Below, piece after piece: positions 1-5,093 of a DNA stretch of 8,651 nucleotides. Within the stretch, counting starts at the first letter, position 1. Each line of letters begins with the position of its first letter. The DNA comes from Thermotogaceae bacterium. Its GTDB lineage: Bacteria; Thermotogota; Thermotogae; Thermotogales; Thermotogaceae. The stretch is taken from NCBI GenBank assembly GCA_021161105.1, contig JAGHBG010000003.1, positions 1 through 8,651 on the forward strand, written 5' to 3'. A program made the position numbers and the translations under genes. The notes beneath the pieces are model-generated. The model was not told where the DNA came from and ran no database searches. It worked only from the letters and a program-made list of their open reading frames with translations.

Positions 1-385
1 CATTTACTACTGTTGCATTTAATTCATTTAATTGCCACTTAATATCACTCTTTATTAAAGTCCAATCTTCCATATCGGGAGAATAATAGAGTTTATCCTG
101 TATTTGAACTATGTAAAACTTTTCTCCACTTGCTTTTTGGTAGTAGAATAATTTTTGCCCTATTGTTGTTGTGGAAGGATAACCTACATAGATATATCCG
201 TCTCTTGTTTTTACCCCGCCAATTTCATCAAACAGGACATTCAGACAATCAGGAGTTTGATTTTCCCTTATTAACGCAGGTGCTACTTTTGTGTTTAATC
301 CGCCTGAAAAATCAGACAAAATTTTAACTTTTTGTTCAGCCCAAAGAAAAGAAAAAAGAAATAAAATTACCCATCTCCATTTCAT
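1..385 (-). CDS. Nozzle-like tail protein with N-terminal signal peptide (partial, 3' end outside window)
   Basis: The frame opens at an ATG at 385 and runs 128 codons without a stop to the window edge, so only the N-terminal part is seen. The ATG overlaps the TGA of the adaptor gene (ATGA at 382-385), and a GGAG at 393-396 lies 7 bases upstream. Residues 1-16 (MKWRWVILFLFSFLWA) look like a Sec signal peptide with cleavage after WA. Residues 25-64 carry the pattern DFSGGLNT..AP..I.ENQ..DC.N...DEIGG...RDGY. This resembles the N-terminus of T7 gp12-like tail tubular/nozzle proteins and related tail proteins (GG..., N...d..G...R.Gy). The position directly after an adaptor gene supports that reading. 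The family's role is to form the lower tail tube of podoviruses; this assignment is inference from a motif and gene order. A signal peptide is not expected for such a protein. Confidence 0.6.
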   Translation of the reverse strand, partial: MKWRWVILFLFSFLWAEQKVKILSDFSGGLNTKVAPALIRENQTPDCLNVLFDEIGGVKTRDGYIYVGYPSTTTIGQKLFYYQKASGEKFYIVQIQDKLYYSPDMEDWTLIKSDIKWQLNELNATVVN

Positions 386-1164
386 TCTCTCTCTCCGCTA
401 ATTGTCGGAAAATAATTTGGTTTATAATTAATTGTTTTCTGCATATCAACTATTCTGTCAAGGTAAAGTTTGTAATAAAAACTTGCCATTACTTTATTCT
501 CATCCATTGCTGAAAGTTGAGACGCAGTCCATAGACAAATCAAGTAATGATAAGGATAAAGTTTCTTAATGCCTCTAAATGGTATATCGCTGTCATCGTC
601 CATATCAGTTGCGTTTTCTATGTAATAAATTCTTACATTATAATTTTTCTCTGGCGGTGGATAAAAACCTATCTTTAAGTTTGTCCCGCTTGATTGATAG
701 ATGTAATACTTTGTCGGTGTTGAAGATGAAGGTGAAACATCCCAATAAGAACTTTCCCTGTCTAACTCCGCAAAAGATGTCTCCAATATCGCTTTGCTTC
801 CCACAGTAACCCTTGTTATTGTGAAAACCGTATCTGTTATTGTGTAAACCCTGTAATGACTGGATATAGTTAAATCATAATAGTTTTGCTGACACCAAGT
901 AAGAGAAACTATTTCTTGCTGTGCTAAATTGATATATTGATTTATTTCGCTATCACTCCAATGTTGTTTTGCAGGGTCAGATGAAGCGTCTTTTACTAAA
1001 TCTCTAACTATTGAACGAATTTCTCCACGATTAAGAGCATAAAGCGAGTTGAATAAGAAATTAAGTGAGAGAAAACAAAGCAATATAAACCTGCTTCTTT
1101 TATCCAGAAACAACACTATCCACAATAAAGACAATATAAGAACTACTAACGCAACAAAATTCAC
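382..1164 (-). CDS. Head-tail adaptor-like protein with hydrophobic N-terminal extension
   Basis: This is a 260-residue protein. It starts at GTG 1164, chosen because an AGGAG at 1171-1175 lies 6 bases upstream and no later start has a ribosome binding site. Residues 2-20 and 26-43 are two hydrophobic stretches separated by DKRSR. The second ends in SLYA and reads like a signal peptide with cleavage near residue 43. The soluble part begins at 44 (LNRGEIRSIVRDLV) and contains WSDSEINQYINLAQQEI at 69-85, the helical start typical of phage head-tail adaptors (SU10- or T7 gp11-like). A Tyr-rich beta region follows, then a helical C-terminus (residues 204-242). Adaptors bind the portal ring after DNA packaging. 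Its stop overlaps the start of the nozzle-like gene. The hydrophobic extension is unusual for the family. The adaptor call rests on motif pattern and gene order, not a database match. Confidence 0.65.
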   Translation of the reverse strand: MNFVALVVLILSLLWIVLFLDKRSRFILLCFLSLNFLFNSLYALNRGEIRSIVRDLVKDASSDPAKQHWSDSEINQYINLAQQEIVSLTWCQQNYYDLTISSHYRVYTITDTVFTITRVTVGSKAILETSFAELDRESSYWDVSPSSSTPTKYYIYQSSGTNLKIGFYPPPEKNYNVRIYYIENATDMDDDSDIPFRGIKKLYPYHYLICLWTASQLSAMDENKVMASFYYKLYLDRIVDMQKTINYKPNYFPTISGERE

Positions 1165-1170
1165 TTTTTT

Positions 1171-1175
1171 CTCCT
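1171..1175 (-). promoter_or_regulatory. Ribosome binding site that fixes the GTG start of the adaptor gene
   Basis: AGGAG on the minus strand lies 6 A residues before the GTG at 1164. It decides that the hydrophobic N-terminal extension of the adaptor is translated. The internal GTG and TTG codons around residues 17-18 have no comparable site in front of them. Confidence 0.75.
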
Positions 1176-1182
1176 GCTGTTG

Positions 1183-1512
1183 TTATTTTACATCTAACAT
1201 TAACAGCACTTTATTATTGCCATTGCTATCCTGACAACTTGCTTTTACATTAGTTTCAAATTTCATTCCTGAAGGTATATCAAATGCCGTAAAACTGTTT
1301 GCTCCTACCTGCACTTCTATTTTCACTGTTGATGTAGAATTATCACCAATATATACTGTCTGTGCTACATTTGAAGAATTTGACACAGCAAAAAAATCTA
1401 CATAACAAGAACCATTATATACTGTTGTCGGAACAGTGGAAATATAAACACTATATCCTATCCCCGCAAATAACCCTGTTGCTAAAATAAGCAATAACAG
1501 TATTTTTCTCAT
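1183..1512 (-). CDS. Small secreted-type beta-rich protein, unknown function
   Basis: This is a 109-residue protein with ATG at 1512 and AGGAGG 6 bases upstream. The N-terminus MRKILLLLILATGLFAG is a clear Sec-type signal (basic n-region, Leu-rich core, possible cleavage after LFA at residue 16), or else a membrane anchor. There is no lipobox Cys. The rest alternates hydrophobic and polar residues with many Thr, Ser, Val and Asn, as in a compact beta sandwich (for example QTVYIGDNSTSTVKIEV at 51-67). Two cysteines, C36 and C93, could form a disulfide if the protein is exported. The function is not recognised. It sits between another signal-bearing small protein and the adaptor, in the virion structural operon, so a virion surface or tail-associated role is a reasonable guess. 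Confidence 0.75.
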   Translation of the reverse strand: MRKILLLLILATGLFAGIGYSVYISTVPTTVYNGSCYVDFFAVSNSSNVAQTVYIGDNSTSTVKIEVQVGANSFTAFDIPSGMKFETNVKASCQDSNGNNKVLLMLDVK

Positions 1513-1527
1513 TTTTTGCCTCCTGTC

Positions 1528-1848
1528 TTATTTTCCACCGATTTTATACCAACTTCCACCTGCACAAGATGAAACATACAGATTGAAATCATCTCCAAGA
1601 ATAATCTGTCTTGCAGCCGTAGGAGAAACAGAAGTTGTGTCAACCGTTACGGAAAAAACAAGTGGAATTTGTCCATTCAAAGTAACTGTGCTTGCTGAAA
1701 CACTATCTGCTGAAACATCGGCTGAAATACTTGTTGCTGTAACATTTCCGCTATCATCTACATTAAAGTTATCCAGAGTAAGTTGATTTGCAGCAACTAA
1801 AACACCAACTACGGCTAATATGGAAAGTGCTGAAAGTAGTTTTTTCAT
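1528..1848 (-). CDS. Small secreted-type protein with fibre-like sequence, unknown function
   Basis: This is a 106-residue protein with ATG at 1848 and AGGAGG at 1855-1860, 6 bases upstream. Residues 1-20 (MKKLLSALSILAVVGVLVAA) form a textbook Sec signal peptide with a likely cut after VAA. Residues 33-59 are Ser/Ala/Thr/Val-rich with a short alternating pattern (TATSISADVSADSVSAS), as seen in beta-solenoid or fibre shafts. The C-terminus (FNLYVSSCAGGSWYKIGG, 88-105) resembles the ends of some phage fibre or knob proteins (LY...gsWyki). The family is not recognised. The sequence and place after the capsid genes suggest a virion fibre or decoration, but the signal peptide would direct it across the membrane. 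One Cys (C95) remains in the mature part. Confidence 0.7.
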   Translation of the reverse strand: MKKLLSALSILAVVGVLVAANQLTLDNFNVDDSGNVTATSISADVSADSVSASTVTLNGQIPLVFSVTVDTTSVSPTAARQIILGDDFNLYVSSCAGGSWYKIGGK

Positions 1849-1865
1849 TTTTTACCTCCTTTTTT

Positions 1866-2054
1866 TTAATCCTGCGGGTCTAAACACCATCTGCATATAT
1901 ATCCCTTACCTGTTAAAATTATATCTCTTGTGTGTCTGTGATAATGAAAACCACATCTTATACACTGAACAAGTCCACCTTTTCCAAATAATCTGTTATA
2001 GGTTGCCCTGTTCCTTGACATTTCCCTTCTTTGCCTTTGTTCACGCCTTGTCAT
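1866..2054 (-). CDS. Small zinc-ribbon phage protein
   Basis: This is a 62-residue protein with two CxxC pairs, C31-C34 and C54-C57, in the pattern CIRCGF...TGKGYICRWCLDPQD. That is a four-Cys zinc ribbon/knuckle. The shape CxxCGF...tG..C..C.DP..D recurs in small proteins encoded in the head-tail region of many phages; their function is not established to my knowledge. The first 19 residues are strongly basic (R/Q-rich), so nucleic acid or capsid binding is possible. The start is uncertain. The ATG at 2054 has no good Shine-Dalgarno and lies just past a strong hairpin, while an internal ATG at 2021 has AGAAGG close in front. The gene is separated from the capsid gene by tandem hairpins and followed after 17 bases by the signal-bearing genes. 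Confidence 0.75.
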   Translation of the reverse strand: MTRREQRQRREMSRNRATYNRLFGKGGLVQCIRCGFHYHRHTRDIILTGKGYICRWCLDPQD

Positions 2055-2071
2055 TTTCTATTTCTGGCGAA

Positions 2072-2092
2072 GGGCGGGTATAACGCCCGCCC
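2072..2092 (-). promoter_or_regulatory. GC-rich hairpin downstream of the capsid gene
   Basis: The minus-strand RNA reads GGGCGGG, a 7-base loop, then CCCGCCC: a perfect 7-bp GC stem in an otherwise AT-rich region. It can be lengthened to 10 bp with one G-U pair (GAGGGGCGGG with CCCGCCCUUC, 2069-2095). No U-run follows, so it is not a standard intrinsic terminator. It may partly stop transcription, mark an mRNA processing point, or protect the 3' end of the capsid message. Confidence 0.6.
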
Positions 2093-2099
2093 CTCAAGT

Positions 2100-2115
2100 T
2101 CAGGAGCACTCCTGA
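2100..2115 (-). promoter_or_regulatory. Short hairpin directly after the capsid stop codon
   Basis: TCAGGAGTGCTCCTGA is a perfect palindrome-like inverted repeat that begins three bases after the TAA of the major capsid gene. It forms 6 bp with a 4-base loop. It stands immediately before the stronger GC-rich hairpin at 2072-2092, so the two probably act as one element. Confidence 0.5.
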
Positions 2116-2118
2116 TGA

Positions 2119-3030
2119 TTATGCTCCAATACTTCCGTAAACACCAAGTGGCGAAACCCAACCAACAGCAAATCTAAATCTCACTCTGTAAATTGCGTCA
2201 TCAGTATTGTCTGGTGCTTCATAACTCTTGGTGTTAATCTTTTCTCTCATTATTGCCATCAACTGATGATACTGCTTTTCTGTAAGAATATACCACTGGT
2301 CTGTATCAGTCAGGTAATCCCAGATGATAGGCACAAGACCAACTTCCTTGATAGCATTGATGTCTCTGTTAGCAGTTCCTGCTTTTTCAGGGTTTTTAAG
2401 CAATTGAATAACTGTTGCCCAGTTTGAAGGATGAACAAGCAGGTATTTCGGTCTTAATGCTGTGGGAATACCTTGGTCATTTGGAGTTGTTCTCATTGCT
2501 GCAATTGCCGCTTCAAGAGCACTCACACTCAAATCTACATTGTTTGTAGGGCGGTTTGAGAAAGAAGTTGTGCTTGAAGAACCATAAAGCGGATGGTCTG
2601 TCGCACAAAGAACTTTCCCATCTGCCCCAAGATAAGAACTATTCTGTGACCTATCAAAAATCTGTGCACAATAGGTCTCAAGGGTTGCTCTTGCAGAACT
2701 TGCTAACATTGCAGGAATTTTCCTCAAATGACCTGACTTATCATCATCAAATGCCTCTTTTGTTATTCTCACACCAAGAGAATAAGTCACAGGTGTGAAG
2801 GTTTTGCTATACTTCTGTTTCGGTTCATCAAAGTTAGCATTTACACCTTCCTCTTTCTTGGGGATAAGTCCAATACCTGTAAAACCAGCAAATCTATTAT
2901 ACGCGTCTTGTGAATTTACCACATTGAAAATCTTATCAAAGACAGTTTCTTCTGCCTGAAAATTATCAAGGAATATCTTATCATAATCTTTGGAAATTAG
3001 ATAAGCAATTGAACTTTTATTTACAGCCAT
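2119..3030 (-). CDS. Major capsid protein (HK97 fold, Mu gpT-like)
   Basis: This is a 303-residue protein with ATG at 3030 and AGGAGG 6 bases upstream. The N-terminal half holds the segment GVNANFDEPKQKYSKTFTP followed by YSLGVRITKEAFDDD (62-97), typical of the extended loop and spine region of this capsid family. DHPLYG (145-150) followed by SNRPTNNVDLS, an Ala-rich helix, and LLVHPSNW (197-204) match the conserved core of Mu gpT-type capsid proteins. The C-terminus (FRFAVGWVSPLGVYG) is also typical. There is no N-terminal delta domain or protease, which fits a separate scaffold gene upstream. It forms the icosahedral shell. It is preceded by the decoration protein gene and followed by two hairpins that may insulate its high expression. 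Confidence 0.88.
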   Translation of the reverse strand: MAVNKSSIAYLISKDYDKIFLDNFQAEETVFDKIFNVVNSQDAYNRFAGFTGIGLIPKKEEGVNANFDEPKQKYSKTFTPVTYSLGVRITKEAFDDDKSGHLRKIPAMLASSARATLETYCAQIFDRSQNSSYLGADGKVLCATDHPLYGSSSTTSFSNRPTNNVDLSVSALEAAIAAMRTTPNDQGIPTALRPKYLLVHPSNWATVIQLLKNPEKAGTANRDINAIKEVGLVPIIWDYLTDTDQWYILTEKQYHQLMAIMREKINTKSYEAPDNTDDAIYRVRFRFAVGWVSPLGVYGSIGA

Positions 3031-3044
3031 TTTCTACCTCCTTT

Positions 3045-3497
3045 TTATGCTGCTTCCTTTGCGTCAAACTGCGAAGCCGCAGCAAGAACCTTAACTAAAA
3101 CTTTTCCATTAGTTGTTCCAGCATCATCCACCAAATCAACCACTTTAAGAGCATCATGGTCTGTGTCGCCCAAATCTACATAGACATCATTAGAACTGAC
3201 ATACAGAGCATAATGCTTGCCAACATGAGTGACAGCAATCTGAACATCAGAACCAGCAGATGTAGCAGTTGCCTCAAAAATTGTAAGTGGTGTTGCCAGA
3301 AGAACTGGAATAGATGTATCTTCTGTTCCTGAAGCGTCAGCAAGAGCAATTCCAAGAATTGCAACCCCATCACTTGCACAAGCAGTAAGTTTACCGCTTG
3401 AAAGATAAACGGGCTGACCTTTCTTAAAACTCTGGCTTGCTGCTTCAGGATACCAATGAACTAAATGTAATCCTTCAGCATATTTAAACTTTGCCAT
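3045..3497 (-). CDS. Probable capsid decoration (head-stabilising) protein
   Basis: This is a 150-residue protein with ATG at 3497 and AGGAGG upstream. It is rich in Ala, Val, Ser and Thr with few long helices. It contains FKKGQPVYLSSGKLTACASDGVAILGIALADASG (24-57), a pattern (f.kG.pVyl..G.l......a.ilGiA) shared by small beta-barrel proteins encoded next to phage major capsid genes that bind the outside of the shell. The acidic loop DLGDTDHDA (108-116) could bind a cation. Its position 14 bases before the major capsid gene and shared operon support a decoration role. The function is inferred from pattern and context; a different minor head protein cannot be excluded. Confidence 0.68.
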   Translation of the reverse strand: MAKFKYAEGLHLVHWYPEAASQSFKKGQPVYLSSGKLTACASDGVAILGIALADASGTEDTSIPVLLATPLTIFEATATSAGSDVQIAVTHVGKHYALYVSSNDVYVDLGDTDHDALKVVDLVDDAGTTNGKVLVKVLAAASQFDAKEAA

Positions 3498-3520
3498 TTT
3501 TTACCTCCTATTATTTGTTT

Positions 3521-3892
3521 TTACTTATTTTCAATCTTTCCAACTAACTCCAACCTTTTGTCTATGTCTTTTATTTCTTCTTTTGCTTTTGGAGTTGCTT
3601 CTCTTGTTATTCTTTTGATTAACTCATCTTTTTGTTTTTCTCTATCTTCATAATCTTTTTCGTGAATTGCCATCAAAATTGTGTCTCCAACTCTGACAGG
3701 TATTTCTTCCTGACTTCCTTTTTCTTTCTTTGTAATAATCTTGTATCCCAAGCCATCCTTGAAGTTTATTCTATCCTCATCAAAGCGGATAAAAACAAAA
3801 TGGGCATTCGGATACTTCTTTTTTATATCTTCTGGAACTTGAAACGGGTCTCTCGTAAACCAATCCTTCCTTCCAAGAACTTTAATTTCCAT
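3521..3892 (-). CDS. Conserved-type phage protein of the head module, unknown function
   Basis: This is a 123-residue protein with ATG at 3892. Its AGGAGG (3898-3903) overlaps the scaffold stop codon. The N-terminal part has KKYPNAHFVFIRFDEDRINFKDGLGYKII (25-53), followed by RVGDTILMAIHEKDYEDREKQKDELIKR (67-94). This order, a 'yPg.h..w...d..ri......GYe.i' stretch and then 'gd.vLM.i....yeedr' leading into a charged helix, recurs in small hypothetical proteins near scaffold or capsid genes in other phages. I know no established role. The last 45 residues are probably a helix or coiled coil (many K, E, D). An assembly cofactor or minor capsid component is possible. Confidence 0.7.
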   Translation of the reverse strand: MEIKVLGRKDWFTRDPFQVPEDIKKKYPNAHFVFIRFDEDRINFKDGLGYKIITKKEKGSQEEIPVRVGDTILMAIHEKDYEDREKQKDELIKRITREATPKAKEEIKDIDKRLELVGKIENK

Positions 3893-3902
3893 ACTTACCT
3901 CC

Positions 3903-4781
3903 TCATAATTCTATTAGTTTGTCTAAATTTTCTCTTTTTTTCTCTATCTCACCGCTTGCAAATTTCTCTATATCCTCTATATTTGCCCCTACTCTTAATA
4001 AATAGTTCTTTTCTTCTTCGGTTAAAACACTTTTTTTAGGTTTGCTTTCAACCTTCTTTGTATTTCCAGAAACAGAAGGTGGAGAAGCAGGTGTTCCCTT
4101 GCTTCTGGCTTCTGCTTTTACTCTTTCTATAATGTCATTGAAATTCTCTGCTACCACTTCCGCCCACGCTCTTTTCACTGTCGTGGGTTTAATCCGCTCC
4201 GCAAGTGGAACAGAACTCAATTTTTCAATTACCTTATCTCTATAATCCTTAAATAAAGGATTTTCATTTTCAAATCTTGATAATGTGTTCTCAAATTGCG
4301 AAGACAAAATCGTCTCTTCAATCGGCTTCAACTTCTGCTCCAATACAAGGTTCTGCACATCCCAAATTGCCTGTATCTGATTAAAAGGCATTCCATACTT
4401 TTCTTCAAGTTTTTCTTTAATGTCTTCTGTAAAGTCGCCTATTTCAGATACATTCTCACTCTTCTTTAATCCTTCAAGTTCCCTGCGGAGTTGCTCCACT
4501 TCCTTTTTTAATTCAGCCCTCATCATTTGGGCTTGTTTCATTTCTCTGACGGCGTGTGGATACGCCTTTGCTTGGTCTTCTATGCTTTGAAATTTGTCAG
4601 CATAGAACCAATCAGGTTTTTCTTCGGGTTTCTCTTCAGGTTTCTCCTCAGGTTTTTGCTCCTGCTCATTAGTTTCAGGAGTTTCCTGTCCAACTTCCTC
4701 ATCCTGATTAGCCGAGTTTTCCTCGGGGTCAGGATTTGTCAACTCATTCTTCAACTCATCAGAAAAAATACTCTCATCCAT
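3903..4781 (-). CDS. Capsid scaffolding protein
   Basis: This is a 292-residue protein with ATG at 4781 and AGGAGG at 4787-4792, 5 bases upstream. It has the usual scaffold layout: a disordered acidic N-terminus (1-42), a PEEK repeat stretch (43-56), then DWFYADKFQSIEDQAKAY (57-74). That last motif (w...KFks.Ed.akaY) is common in phage scaffolds. A coiled coil follows (about 79-107, LKKEVEQLRRELEGLKK), then further helices, a Ser/Pro-rich linker (236-245) and a basic/acidic C-terminal helical region that in scaffolds contacts the capsid protein. It directs procapsid assembly and is normally lost before or during packaging. It is the first gene after the strong promoter, which fits a need for many copies. 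No capsid protease is visible in the window. Confidence 0.85.
   Translation of the reverse strand: MDESIFSDELKNELTNPDPEENSANQDEEVGQETPETNEQEQKPEEKPEEKPEEKPDWFYADKFQSIEDQAKAYPHAVREMKQAQMMRAELKKEVEQLRRELEGLKKSENVSEIGDFTEDIKEKLEEKYGMPFNQIQAIWDVQNLVLEQKLKPIEETILSSQFENTLSRFENENPLFKDYRDKVIEKLSSVPLAERIKPTTVKRAWAEVVAENFNDIIERVKAEARSKGTPASPPSVSGNTKKVESKPKKSVLTEEEKNYLLRVGANIEDIEKFASGEIEKKRENLDKLIEL
4614..4655 (-). repeat. 12-base tandem repeat coding KPEE units in the scaffold
   Basis: Three and a half tandem 12-base units encode KPEEKPEEKPEEKP (residues 43-56). The copies differ at third codon positions, so the repeat is not a very recent duplication or is held by selection on the protein. It probably forms a flexible linker between the acidic N-terminus and the helical part. 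Confidence 0.8.
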
Positions 4782-4791
4782 TTTTACCTCC

Positions 4792-4825
4792 TGTAATGGG
4801 CTCGCATAAGCGAGGTAGCATTACA
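4792..4825 (-). promoter_or_regulatory. Leader hairpin touching the scaffold ribosome binding site
   Basis: In the minus-strand RNA, TGTAATG (4819-4825) pairs with CATTACA (4792-4798), and inside this CTCGC pairs with GCGAG around a 4-base loop (4801-4814). This gives 7 bp plus 5 bp with a small internal loop. The hairpin's last base is the first A of the scaffold AGGAGG. No U-run follows, so it is not a terminator. It lies about 20 bases after the predicted transcription start and may stabilise the capsid mRNA or control access of the ribosome. Confidence 0.6.
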
Positions 4826-4852
4826 TTGAATATCCATCTCCCAACTATTCTA

Positions 4853-4881
4853 ATTATACCATAAATTCCAGATTTTGTCAA
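4853..4881 (-). promoter_or_regulatory. Perfect consensus sigma-70/sigma-A promoter for the capsid genes
   Basis: On the minus strand TTGACA (4876-4881), a 17-base spacer and TATAAT (4853-4858) match the housekeeping sigma consensus at all 12 positions with ideal spacing. Transcription would start near 4846 and give a leader of about 65 bases before the scaffold ATG at 4781. The -35 box contains the TGA stop (4878-4880) of the 71-residue gene upstream. It lies in the largest non-coding gap of the window, which strengthens the call. Confidence 0.85.
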
Positions 4882-5093
4882 GTCCCTTTCTTTAATTCTT
4901 CTGGTAAATTCAAAACAAATCTCAATGCTCTTAACTCTCCCTTCCTTAATAAGTCCTTATCATCTGTGGAAATTTCTAACTCATTTCTTACTGCTTTGAA
5001 ATACTTAACTATCTCATCTACTATAATTTTCCATCCTTTTGTTTGTTCTAATTCTTCAATTAGTTCCTTTATTTCTTCTGGCGAATAATTCAT
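4878..5093 (-). CDS. Small helical protein after the portal, unknown function
   Basis: This is a 71-residue protein with ATG at 5093, overlapping the portal stop by ATGA. A GGAGG-type site lies within the end of the portal gene, so translation is probably coupled. It is almost all predicted helix, with alternating Glu and Lys/Arg (PEEIKELIEELEQTKG...), and ends in LRKGELRALRFVLNLPEEL (49-67). Similar small proteins with an 'r.Ge..alr.vl.lP' tail occur next to portal genes in other phages, but their role is not known to me. There are no cysteines or membrane segments. A portal or scaffold accessory is possible from context alone. Its stop codon is part of the downstream promoter's -35 box. Confidence 0.65.
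   Translation of the reverse strand: MNYSPEEIKELIEELEQTKGWKIIVDEIVKYFKAVRNELEISTDDKDLLRKGELRALRFVLNLPEELKKGT

Noticed and set aside
1388..1420. Second promoter from TATAAT on the minus strand inside the 109-residue gene
   Set aside because: No acceptable -35 box at 16-18 bases, and the site is within coding sequence of an AT-rich genome where such hexamers arise by chance.
2072..2092. Intrinsic transcription terminator after the capsid gene
   Set aside because: The GC stem is followed by GCCAGAAATAG and not by a U-run, so a standard terminator cannot be claimed; it is listed as a hairpin only.
3176..3379. Minus-strand 67-codon frame inside the decoration protein gene
   Set aside because: Low-complexity Leu/Gln/His-rich product in another frame, with no ribosome binding site, fully inside a supported gene.
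3632..4039. Plus-strand open frame of 135 codons, hydrophobic, across the scaffold and 123-residue genes
   Set aside because: It is the antisense of charged helix codons, overlaps two well-supported minus-strand genes, and has no ribosome binding site. All real genes here are on the minus strand.
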